Virus record (IMG/VR): IMGVR_UViG_3300005466_000066
Location: 1 to 26,040 of that record
Source: a virus
Strand: one strand, 5' to 3'
Length of the DNA: 26,040 nucleotides
Shown: piece after piece, positions 1 through 7,766 of the stretch
Layout: each line of letters starts with the position of its first letter
Numbering within the stretch: position 1 is the stretch's first letter
The notes under the pieces: generated by a model
Told to the model about the DNA's origin: nothing
What the model saw: the letters and a program-made list of their open reading frames with translations, nothing else
Database searches by the model: none
Position numbers and translations under genes: made by a program

Positions 1-16
1 GACGGGAGTATTCTAA
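1..16 (+). CDS. C-terminal tail of an upstream late gene (partial)
   Basis: The first bases read in one frame as Thr-Gly-Val-Phe followed by TAA at 14-16, and the A of that stop is the first base of the next ATG. The same GGAG-ATTCTAATG layout recurs at the next gene junction (1011-1025), which suggests this is the end of a translationally coupled upstream gene. Only a few codons are visible, so nothing can be said about its product. Confidence 0.35.
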
Positions 17-1023
17 TGTTCCCTGCACTGCTAGGTGCATTCGCCAACGTCGTAGGCGCTGGTCTCGGTGCGTCCGCTGCTTCGAAGGCTGATGACACCA
101 ATTGGGACATCAACCTGCTGAATTACTATCAGCGGGAACGTGAGCGCAATGACGCAATCCAGCAGGGTCGTCACCAAGAGCACGACACGAAGCTCGGAGC
201 GACGGATGCTGCGGGCAATCGGACGTACTTCAAGCCGGGAGTGGGTTGGGTCACCGATCTTGCCCCTCAACAGAAGACGTTGCAGGACGCGTACCAGCGC
301 GAAGAAGAGCAGCAGCTACTCAACGATCTTCCGAAGAAGCGTGGCGTACTGAATGCCAACGTCAAGCGGCAGCGTGGGGAAGATGTTGACGCGTCTGCCC
401 TACGTGATGCATTCGGGAGGTTGCATCGCACTGATCCCGCGCAGACCGAAGCGCTGATGAATGCGGCCTCGGTTCGAGGGATCAATGAGGGTTACGACAC
501 CACGCTTGCTGACGCGATGCGCAGTTCGATCAGAACTGGAGCCTCCAACAGCGGCAAAGTGGCGGCTGCAATTGGTGAACAGAAGTCGAAGGCTCTCGTT
601 GATGCGTTCCTCAACAACAAGATCAATGCACAGGGGCAAGCGTCACAGGAGTACGACGCCGCACGCAGCAACCTCGCCAATCTGTACAACATGTTCGCGT
701 CTCGTGCGTCGGCCATGCCAGATGTCGCCTACAATCCCCGTAACATCGAGGGACTTGCAGCGCAGCAGCTCGGACAGACGAAGGGATCGGCTGATCAGGC
801 TGCGGGAGCGCTACTCAATGCATTCGCGAAGCAGGGCGGGACCATGATGCCCGTCGAACCGAACTACGGTCCCGCGAATGCCTTCATCACTGGCGGCAAT
901 GCGTTGGCACAGGCGTTCGATAGCAGCAATGCTGACGCACAACGCCGTGCTGCGTTCGAGAACTACGGCAAGTACACAGGACTTGATCCGTCCATGTACA
1001 AGTTGAACTCAGGAGCATTCTAA
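16..1023 (+). CDS. Putative internal virion / DNA-ejection protein
   Basis: A 335-aa protein with a small hydrophobic, Gly/Ala-rich N-terminus (about residues 3-22) followed by a long polar, Ala/Gln/Asn-rich, probably helical region and no recognisable enzyme motif. The start follows GGGAG with 7 nt spacing and overlaps the preceding TAA. It is the first of three consecutive + strand genes, the next two being a transglycosylase-bearing protein and a giant protein. That order resembles the small, medium and large internal virion (ejection) proteins of T7-like podoviruses (gp14, gp15, gp16). The family assignment is inferred from context and composition. A tail or structural protein of another type is possible. 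Confidence 0.5.
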   Translation: MFPALLGAFANVVGAGLGASAASKADDTNWDINLLNYYQRERERNDAIQQGRHQEHDTKLGATDAAGNRTYFKPGVGWVTDLAPQQKTLQDAYQREEEQQLLNDLPKKRGVLNANVKRQRGEDVDASALRDAFGRLHRTDPAQTEALMNAASVRGINEGYDTTLADAMRSSIRTGASNSGKVAAAIGEQKSKALVDAFLNNKINAQGQASQEYDAARSNLANLYNMFASRASAMPDVAYNPRNIEGLAAQQLGQTKGSADQAAGALLNAFAKQGGTMMPVEPNYGPANAFITGGNALAQAFDSSNADAQRRAAFENYGKYTGLDPSMYKLNSGAF

Positions 1024-2372
1024 TGCCGATGCGTGAACCGTGGGATTTGGCTTCCGCGTTCATTCAACAGCAGGCGGGAGCCGCACAGCAAGCACGCGCG
1101 TCTGCGGATACCGCGTTGCTGCGCATGTTTGCTACGCAGGCTGCGCGCACTGATGCTGCGACTGGACAGGGATACGCGCTCGACACGCTTGCGAAGCGGA
1201 ATGAGTACGCGACGGAAGCGGATACGACTGCATTCGGTCGGCAGAAGGAACTCGGTGCCATTACTCACGGCTACGATGTCGAGAACCAAGGTGTCGCACA
1301 GCGCAATCGTCTCGAAGTCCAAGGCTCCGAAGATGCGGCGATGATGGAACGCCTCAAGTACGAGCAGGAGCAGGCGAACAAACGCGCGGGGATGCAGTAC
1401 GGCGACAACACTGGTGGTATGCGCCGCTTCGGTGCGTTCACTCCGACCGACGCCAAGATCATCCAGATCGAGAGTGGCGGCAATCCCAATGCACAGAACC
1501 CACTGTCGTCTGCGGGAGGTCTCGCACAGTTCACTGACACTACGTGGGCGAGTGTCATGCGTGCGCACCCGGAACTCAACCTGACTCCCAACGGGAAGAA
1601 AGACCCGGAACAGGCCAAGAGAGCGCTCGTTGCGTTCCGGCAGGACAACCAATCGTATCTCGCGAAGCATGGCGTTCCGATCAACGACGCGACCACGTAC
1701 GCGGCACACTTCCTCGGTGCTGGTGGAGCAGTACAAGCGCTTCGCAACCCTGATGGAGCTGCAATGGTCGATGTCGTTGGTCCCGGAGTGATCCAAGCCA
1801 ACCCACAGCTCAGGAGCATGACCGTTGGAGACTTCAAACAGTGGCTCAGTAACAAGATGGGAGGCGCAGGTAATACGTCTGCGTCCACTTCTGCGGATAC
1901 TGGGGCGGCTACCAGAAGATACGTCGGTGACGTGCCTGATCCGACCGCAAGCAGTACGGGTGCGGTGCAGAATTCGGCCTCGGCAGGAGCAGTTGACGAC
2001 GGCAGCACGAATATACCAGTTTCCAAGCCGTTCCAAGAATGGCTGGATGCCAACAATATGGAGGCCGTGCAACGCATCCCTCTGACAGAAGCACAGTTGG
2101 ACCTACTGCCGGATGAGATGAAGAACCAACTCGTCCCGGATATGTATGATACCACTGGTGACAACAGCGGGAAGCAGAAGAAGACTGCGTACATCGTCGT
2201 GCGCTCGCGTGCGGAGGCGGACGGTACACAGCCACCCGCAGTACCGCTACAGCCCAAGTCGGCAACGACGGAAGCTACGCCGCTGAAAGTCCAGACCACT
2301 GAACGTCCGGTGTTCAAGGACGGACGGCGTTGGGTGATGAAGAACGGAACCGAAGTACAGCTACCGGATTAA
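1023..2372 (+). CDS. Virion protein with lytic transglycosylase (SLT) domain
   Basis: A 449-aa protein. Residues 1-135 are Ala/Gln-rich and helical. Residues about 139-280 form a soluble lytic transglycosylase-like domain with the signature IESGGNPNA (catalytic Glu about 150), then GLAQFTDTTW at 166-175, a Tyr-Ala-Ala-His-Phe-Leu-Gly segment near 226-232, and a downstream helix. The tail after 280 is low-complexity, Ser/Thr/Ala-rich. Such domains cleave the glycan strands of peptidoglycan. In virions they open the cell wall locally during DNA ejection, as known for T7 gp16. The gene starts at an ATG sharing its A with the upstream TAA, behind AGGAG. The enzyme domain is clear, and the ejection role is inferred from the neighbours. 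Confidence 0.82.
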   Translation: MPMREPWDLASAFIQQQAGAAQQARASADTALLRMFATQAARTDAATGQGYALDTLAKRNEYATEADTTAFGRQKELGAITHGYDVENQGVAQRNRLEVQGSEDAAMMERLKYEQEQANKRAGMQYGDNTGGMRRFGAFTPTDAKIIQIESGGNPNAQNPLSSAGGLAQFTDTTWASVMRAHPELNLTPNGKKDPEQAKRALVAFRQDNQSYLAKHGVPINDATTYAAHFLGAGGAVQALRNPDGAAMVDVVGPGVIQANPQLRSMTVGDFKQWLSNKMGGAGNTSASTSADTGAATRRYVGDVPDPTASSTGAVQNSASAGAVDDGSTNIPVSKPFQEWLDANNMEAVQRIPLTEAQLDLLPDEMKNQLVPDMYDTTGDNSGKQKKTAYIVVRSRAEADGTQPPAVPLQPKSATTEATPLKVQTTERPVFKDGRRWVMKNGTEVQLPD

Positions 2373-2374
2373 TC

Positions 2375-5300
2375 ATGGCACAAGTCGGCCGTCAGCAGCA
2401 ACTCGACGCTCAGTACACAGAGGAACAGAAGCGTCGTGTTGTACAATCAGGTGAGAAACCCCCAGAGATGGGGTCGGTTCGTCGCTTCGTTACGAATGCG
2501 GTGGCAGGCATTCCTCGCTCTCTTACTGATATGCTTACTCTTGGCGGTATGGCGCTTCCTGCTGCTGCTACTGCTATTGGAAATGTCGGTTCCAGTCTTG
2601 GTATCACTGACGATCCTGACTTGGCTACGCAGATGTACGGACAAGAGGGGATGGCGAAGATACAGGACGCCATCACAACGCGTGCGAAGGCTGAGTTCGA
2701 TCGTCTACCGCCTGAGAGACAGACGGAGAATAACTTCCGTGCGCTCGCTGATACAATCGGATCGAGCGATGAAGTCCGCGACATCATCATCGAGCAGTCT
2801 CCTGCACTCGCCCGTTGGGGAATGAAAGCAGGGAATGCTATCAACTCAACTCTCGGATTGAATAGGGTGGAAGATGAGACTACGACTGACGACCTCGCGC
2901 AGATTGTCGGTAGCTCACTGGTATCTTACGGAGCCTTGGGCGAGGCGAAGGCTGGCGCGGGTATTGGGTCGAAGGCAATTCGTCGTTTTGCGGAAGCTGC
3001 TCTCCCCGGAGTACCCGAACTCACAGCCAAGAACGTTGCCGTCAACGTTGGAACACAAGCCGCTCTCGGACAAGGGCTTCGAGCCGCCACTGATCAGCCC
3101 TCCGTTCTCACCGGCGATGCCTTTGCAGCCGATAATGGTGTCGGACCTGCCTATACTCCCGCTCCCGATGATCCCGAAGGAGGGATGAACGGCGAGCAGA
3201 AGGCTGCAATGTGGTCGGGAGTTGGTGCTGCTGCTGTAGCGACTGCTGTGTTGTCCGGTAAGGTCAACAAGGCCATGTCGAAGCAGGTGATCGAGTCACT
3301 CGAAATCCCGACTCCGGGTTCGAGAGCTGTCGATCCTGACCAGAAGCTCGCACCGACACTCACGAAGGGACAGCGGATCAAATCAGAGTTCGTTGACCAG
3401 TCCGCCCCCGCGCGTGATGCAGCTTCGAATGCTGGAGCCTCAATTGCCGATGTCGACAACATCGAGCGCGTAGTCACGGAGACTGCGAACGTCAATCTCG
3501 CTGGTCGCCACGCTAATGCGATGGAATTCGGTGACTTGCCGGGACTGGATCGCAAGACGTATCCACTCTCACGTCTACAAGCAGCCATGTCGCAGCTTCC
3601 GGAAGAGGACGTGAAGCTATTCAGCGATGCATTGACCGCCAAGACGTTGATGGATGAGCGTCAACTGCGGATCAAGTCGTTGGAAGACGAGATGCTTGAG
3701 GCGTCGATGGGTGTGAAGGGTTCGAAGACGCAGGGAACGATGGCGCGTCTCGAAGCTGTACGCACGAAGCTCAAGGATGAGAAGGCGGACACTGCGAACA
3801 TCAAAGAAGACCTGACTGTTGCTGACGCCAAGACGCTGATCGCGAAGTTCGACGCCAATCCCAAGCTCACGATGATGGAGAAGGCGTTCCGTCAGATCAA
3901 CAATGACATCCTCGACGCCAAGGTTGCAGATGGGCAGCTCACAAAGGATGCTGCTGACAAGATGCGGAAGGCGCACCCCAACTACATGACTTTGCAGGAG
4001 CAGAGTGATGAAGCATGGTGGCAGCGCTGGCTCAGGAGTTTCAAAGGTACGGAGCCTGCCTCGCTGTACAGCAACGTGCGTGGTCCGTTGATGGCGCGTG
4101 CGAAGGACACCAATGTCGTCAATCCGATGTCGCCCATCGACGCGATGAAGCACTACATCTACGACCATATCCAGTACACGATCATGAATGACGCAACGCG
4201 TACGTTCGTCAACACGATCAAGCAGACGCCTGATTACGGACGAGTGATCCGCAAGCTGGAGGAAGTACCTGTCCTCAACTTCGAGCGTGCTGGACATGAC
4301 GGCAAGTATCGTGGCCGCAGTGATGTGTTCGCGTACACAGAGGACGGGAAGATACACTACTATGAAGCCGCCGATAAGGAACTCGCTCGCTCACTGCGAT
4401 ACAACGCCCCCGCAACAGCGACCTTCTGGAACGCTATGCGGAAGTTCTACACTCAGTTTACAACTGGCGTGTTCGCACCCGTATTCGCCCCCGTCGCCGC
4501 ACTTTACGAAGACGCTATCGCTCGCTCCACTCGACGGCCGGGACGCTCGTATGGAGTATTCGATGCGACTCTCCGACGCGCTTTCCCGAATAGTACAGCG
4601 CTCTCAAGAACGCTAGACAAGATTGGCGGCACTCCGTTCGCGCCGCTGAACACATCGTGGTTGCAGATGCTTGCAGGTGTATTCATGCAAGTACACTACG
4701 ATGAACTCCGTCGCATGGGCGTCGGTATCGCGGACCAGTTGGCAAATGACAGCGGCATCATCGCCTCAATTACGTCTTCCGTCGGCGGTCGGGAGCTAGT
4801 TGAGAAGTTGGGTGAAGCGATGGTGCGTTCCTATAACGAGAGCCGCTATGCGGTGTTCGTGAATGAAGGAGTGCGTCATCCCAACTTGCTCGGCGATCCA
4901 CTGAAAGGCGTGCGACAGGGCTTCGATGCGGTAGCGTATGCTGCGAAGGGGAAGGGTATCGTATCCCAATTCGTAGATCGCTACCGCTCGATGCTCGATG
5001 CTGTTCACAACACGAGTAAGTACGCGTTCTTTGCACAGAATTACGCTGCACTGGAGCGGAAGTACAACGGGAAGGTGCCGAAGCCTGAGTTGAATAAGCT
5101 CGTACACGAGACGCGCACTCTCTCTGGTGACATGACGCGCTCCGTAGGCAATACAACGTTCGGCAAGACGTTGAGTGCGTTCCCGTATGGACAGATCGCC
5201 ATCAACTCGACATACCATCTGGCGTCGGAGATACATCGTGATCCGCAGAACGTCGGTGCTCGCATCTTGACGGGTCATCTCGGCCCCAAGATCGCTGCAA

Positions 5301-6436
5301 TCGCACTTATGTCATCGACACCAGAGGTCGCGGACTGGTACTGGAATGATATCCCTGCGTGGCAGCGGTTTTCGCGCATACCTGTGATCGGTCCTGACTG
5401 GTGGATGGACTTCGTGAACGGGAAACAGCGCCCGCTCACACCGGCTGACGTGTACATGATGCCAGAAGCACCGGAGCTGTCATTCCTGACAAATCCAGTG
5501 ATCACGGTGTTGCGTGGATTGGGTGCATTCGGAGAACAGCAGGCCGACAACACTTCGTGGGCGAAGGAATTCGCAGAAGGTGTGCGGCAGATCACGTCAG
5601 TTGCAACGCCACCGCCTGTTGCAGCGGCTCTCGGTGGCGCGAAGCTTGATCTTGGCAACTTGGCGACGGGATGGGCGACGGGGGATCCTGTCGTGCAGGA
5701 AGGATACATCGCGAACCCTCATCAAGGGTTCAATGACAGCGGGATCAACTCGGACAGCTCGTTCTCACGAGACTTCTCGAATATGATCACGTCGCTGTTG
5801 GGGATCAGTGCAGGGAACATCATCGGCTCAACTGACGTAGCTGCACAGGCCATGTCTAGTGGTGATGACTTCGGTACTGCGATAGAGAAGGCGCTGAAGT
5901 ATCAGGGTCTCGCTGACGAACGCCGCTTCCCTGAGCTTCCCGGCACGCGTGAAGGAGGTATGTACCTCTACACTGGCGGGCAGCGTCGATACTATGCCGG
6001 CACACAGCGTCGTGATCGTGTCGTGGAGACGATGACGAAGTTCGATGCTGTGCGTCGTCAGCTCGCTACGGAGAAAGATCGTTCCGGAGCATCGGCGTGG
6101 GCCAAGAAGCAGGGACTTGATCCCTTCGACACGATTGCCGATCCGAAGGTGAAGCAGCTCGCTCAACAGATCAACACTGTGTTGGGCAAGGGCAAGATGA
6201 AGAAGCTCATTGAGCAGCGCAGTGAGTTGAATAAGCGTCTGGCGATCCTCGACAAGAACAAAGAGAACCTTGAGCCAGACGCCTACCACTCGAAATCCAA
6301 TGACGTGATGCGTGACATACACGCTGTGGACAAGTCACAGGACGAGATCATTCAACTCCTGACGGATCAACTGCGTCGTCAACACGGTATCAGCATTGAC
6401 GACGCAATCGATATCATCGGCGGTAACTTGCAGTAG
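2375..6436 (+). CDS. Giant internal virion protein (about 1353 aa)
   Basis: The frame is open from an ATG at 2330, but that would overlap the previous gene by 43 nt. The ATG at 2375, two bases after the previous TAA, fits better and gives 1353 aa. The N-terminus (about residues 30-100) has Gly/Ala-rich hydrophobic stretches. A long helical middle contains Lys/Asp/Glu-rich coiled-coil-like segments. A mostly ordered region around residues 530-1000 includes a Phe/Ala/Pro-rich semi-hydrophobic stretch near 690-710, resembling the central part of large polyvalent-type (LPD38-like) phage proteins. The C-terminus is charged and coiled-coil-like. Size, position after the transglycosylase protein and the end of the late operon support a T7 gp16-like ejection protein lacking its own lysozyme domain. 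The exact family is uncertain. Confidence 0.65.
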   Translation: MAQVGRQQQLDAQYTEEQKRRVVQSGEKPPEMGSVRRFVTNAVAGIPRSLTDMLTLGGMALPAAATAIGNVGSSLGITDDPDLATQMYGQEGMAKIQDAITTRAKAEFDRLPPERQTENNFRALADTIGSSDEVRDIIIEQSPALARWGMKAGNAINSTLGLNRVEDETTTDDLAQIVGSSLVSYGALGEAKAGAGIGSKAIRRFAEAALPGVPELTAKNVAVNVGTQAALGQGLRAATDQPSVLTGDAFAADNGVGPAYTPAPDDPEGGMNGEQKAAMWSGVGAAAVATAVLSGKVNKAMSKQVIESLEIPTPGSRAVDPDQKLAPTLTKGQRIKSEFVDQSAPARDAASNAGASIADVDNIERVVTETANVNLAGRHANAMEFGDLPGLDRKTYPLSRLQAAMSQLPEEDVKLFSDALTAKTLMDERQLRIKSLEDEMLEASMGVKGSKTQGTMARLEAVRTKLKDEKADTANIKEDLTVADAKTLIAKFDANPKLTMMEKAFRQINNDILDAKVADGQLTKDAADKMRKAHPNYMTLQEQSDEAWWQRWLRSFKGTEPASLYSNVRGPLMARAKDTNVVNPMSPIDAMKHYIYDHIQYTIMNDATRTFVNTIKQTPDYGRVIRKLEEVPVLNFERAGHDGKYRGRSDVFAYTEDGKIHYYEAADKELARSLRYNAPATATFWNAMRKFYTQFTTGVFAPVFAPVAALYEDAIARSTRRPGRSYGVFDATLRRAFPNSTALSRTLDKIGGTPFAPLNTSWLQMLAGVFMQVHYDELRRMGVGIADQLANDSGIIASITSSVGGRELVEKLGEAMVRSYNESRYAVFVNEGVRHPNLLGDPLKGVRQGFDAVAYAAKGKGIVSQFVDRYRSMLDAVHNTSKYAFFAQNYAALERKYNGKVPKPELNKLVHETRTLSGDMTRSVGNTTFGKTLSAFPYGQIAINSTYHLASEIHRDPQNVGARILTGHLGPKIAAIALMSSTPEVADWYWNDIPAWQRFSRIPVIGPDWWMDFVNGKQRPLTPADVYMMPEAPELSFLTNPVITVLRGLGAFGEQQADNTSWAKEFAEGVRQITSVATPPPVAAALGGAKLDLGNLATGWATGDPVVQEGYIANPHQGFNDSGINSDSSFSRDFSNMITSLLGISAGNIIGSTDVAAQAMSSGDDFGTAIEKALKYQGLADERRFPELPGTREGGMYLYTGGQRRYYAGTQRRDRVVETMTKFDAVRRQLATEKDRSGASAWAKKQGLDPFDTIADPKVKQLAQQINTVLGKGKMKKLIEQRSELNKRLAILDKNKENLEPDAYHSKSNDVMRDIHAVDKSQDEIIQLLTDQLRRQHGISIDDAIDIIGGNLQ

Positions 6437-6446
6437 TTACCGCTGA
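6417..6446. terminator. Hairpin spanning convergent stop codons
   Basis: The arms 6420-6428 and 6435-6443 are a perfect 9-bp inverted repeat (GCGGTAACT / AGTTACCGC) with a 6-nt loop. A G-T wobble and two more pairs extend it to 12 bp. It contains the TAG of the giant virion gene (6434-6436) and the TAA of the leftward gene (6437-6439). No T-run follows on either strand, so it may be a bidirectional terminator of modest strength or an mRNA 3'-end stabiliser. Confidence 0.6.
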
Positions 6447-6976
6447 CGGCTGGCACGCATCGCGCCGAGGCGTGCCTCAGTTTCCTGACGACGCTTGATC
6501 GCTTCCGCGTCGGGTATCCGTCCGCTGATGGTGCTCTTCATTCCACCAAGACCATCATTGAACATCTCGTCAGCAGACAGTGCGGGACGTGTTTGGGCCT
6601 CTTTGTCTCGTGACACATCTGGTGCGTTGGGTGCAGACTGCCCCACTGCATTCTGATACGTGTCGACCTTCTCTGTTTCCTTGTATGGTGCAGGTAGTCC
6701 CTGTGAGAAGCACCATTCCTGATACTCGCGTGGGCTGAGAGGGACGAGTATACGCAGCAGATCGTATAGCGTCTCGTGTTCAGTCAACTCCTTCCGACAC
6801 CGATCGATACCAAGGTCAATGTCGACCTCTTCTTCAATCGATTGAGCGTGCAGACTAGTGGCTGTCAACACATCAATGTGACGTGCTGCACTCCTGATGC
6901 TGAATGCGACACCCACGAGATTGTCAGCAGTCGGCTGCGTGATAAACATCCAGCTATATTTCAGTACCAAGCTCAT
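6437..6976 (-). CDS. Hypothetical protein, last gene of the leftward operon
   Basis: 179 aa. The start at 6976 is chosen because AAAGGAGAACTAGC precedes it directly; the longer reading from 7102 overlaps the neighbour and has no ribosome site. About residues 1-90 look folded, with a hydrophobic N-terminus followed by an acidic helix containing three consecutive Glu. Residues about 100-130 contain Pro-Arg-Glu-Tyr-Gln-Glu-Trp-Cys, and the C-terminus is polar and probably disordered. I do not recognise a family. It ends one base from the + strand late operon, so its transcript may reach into antisense of the virion genes. Confidence 0.7.
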   Translation of the reverse strand: MSLVLKYSWMFITQPTADNLVGVAFSIRSAARHIDVLTATSLHAQSIEEEVDIDLGIDRCRKELTEHETLYDLLRILVPLSPREYQEWCFSQGLPAPYKETEKVDTYQNAVGQSAPNAPDVSRDKEAQTRPALSADEMFNDGLGGMKSTISGRIPDAEAIKRRQETEARLGAMRASRQR

Positions 6977-6989
6977 GCTAGTTCTCCTT

Positions 6990-7340
6990 TCAGAACTTCT
7001 TGCCACCAGCCTTGCGGCGTGCTTCGTGGCTGTGATCGGGACGGGTGAGATTGAAGAAGCGCTTGTCCCTGAATGCTCCATCAATGTCGATCCCATACGC
7101 ACCGCAATAGTCGAGCAACCGGATCAACAAGTCGGCTGCTTCGACATCTTCATTCCTGCGGTGCGGAATGTGTTCATCCATCTTGTCCTTGCGGACGCCT
7201 TCAAGCATCTCGGAAAGTTCCGAGTGCATGAGAGCGATCAATTCGCCCTTGTTGCGCTTGAGAGGTTTGCCTGTCTTCGGATGGGTCCACCACTTCATGT
7301 TGTCGTGGTGGCAGAGAGCGGCCAGCTCGTTGAGCCTCAC
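6990..7340 (-). CDS. MazG-like nucleotide pyrophosphohydrolase
   Basis: A 116-aa all-alpha NTP pyrophosphohydrolase-like protein. The metal-binding pattern is visible as E41-x2-E44 in HSELSEMLEG and E67-x2-D70 in NEDVEAADLL, followed by the typical C-terminal segment with Lys-Arg-Phe-Phe-Asn and His-Glu-Ala-Arg. The family hydrolyses (d)NTPs to monophosphates and pyrophosphate. Phage members may cleanse nucleotide pools or affect host alarmone signalling. I chose GTG at 7340, shortly after the upstream TAA at 7358, because it aligns with the usual family N-terminus (LNELAALCH). The ribosome site there is weak, so coupling to the upstream gene is likely. ATG at 7298 is the alternative. Confidence 0.8.
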   Translation of the reverse strand: MRLNELAALCHHDNMKWWTHPKTGKPLKRNKGELIALMHSELSEMLEGVRKDKMDEHIPHRRNEDVEAADLLIRLLDYCGAYGIDIDGAFRDKRFFNLTRPDHSHEARRKAGGKKF

Positions 7341-7357
7341 GTAGAGTTTGTGTATCT

Positions 7358-7576
7358 TTACGCGAGGCCGAACTCCGCTGCTTTCTGATCGGTTATTATG
7401 AACTGACACGTTCCGTCTTCCAGATCGCGGTACTCCACGAGTGCGCTTTTGGGTATCCACTGTTCACCTCCATCTTCTAGCTCAACAAAGATTGCTTTAT
7501 CAGTTTCGTTGATGAGGTTGAGCGTGTACTCAGCAACGTCCTGATTGAGACCTCTACTTCGTTTTCCGAGCATCAA
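7358..7576 (-). CDS. Small hypothetical protein (72 aa)
   Basis: Starts at tandem ATGs (7576) behind CAGGAGTTCCTTG. The N-terminal 12 residues are basic, followed by a beta-rich core and the segment Gln-Trp-Ile-Pro-Lys-Ser-Ala-Leu-Val. This Trp-Ile-Pro-Lys-Ser pattern is common in small phage proteins of unknown function placed among replication genes. It overlaps the upstream gene by 23 nt. No function can be assigned. Confidence 0.7.
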   Translation of the reverse strand: MMLGKRSRGLNQDVAEYTLNLINETDKAIFVELEDGGEQWIPKSALVEYRDLEDGTCQFIITDQKAAEFGLA

Positions 7577-7766
7577 GGAACTCCTGATAGTTCGAGGTCG
7601 CGTTTGCCTTCGCGATTATCTCCTTCCCTTCCTTCTGTTGTACGTCGGTCATGATGACATACGTATCATCATCTTCTCGTGAAGCACGCGCCCAATAGAA
7701 CGTCGTGCCGTGCTTCACAATTACATACTCACGCTTTCGACTTGGATCGGTTTGAGCTGCGACCAT
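7554..7766 (-). CDS. Small hypothetical protein (70 aa)
   Basis: Starts at 7766 behind AAGGAGTTCACAG. It overlaps the 3' end of the DNA polymerase gene by 46 nt and the next gene by 23 nt. The predicted fold is a small beta-rich domain (residues about 12-45, with Trp-Ala-Arg-Ala-Ser) and a C-terminal helix. The overlaps and strong ribosome site make it a genuine gene. No family is recognised. Confidence 0.68.
   Translation of the reverse strand: MVAAQTDPSRKREYVIVKHGTTFYWARASREDDDTYVIMTDVQQKEGKEIIAKANATSNYQEFLDARKTK

Noticed and set aside
1020-2317. Long minus-strand open frames of about 350 and 348 codons opposite the transglycosylase gene
   Set aside because: They have no ribosome sites, Arg/Ser/Cys-rich composition typical of antisense frames, and the + strand gene has a clear enzyme signature.
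3617-4357. A 246-codon minus-strand frame inside the giant virion gene
   Set aside because: No ribosome site, composition of an antisense shadow, and no neighbouring minus-strand genes in this region.
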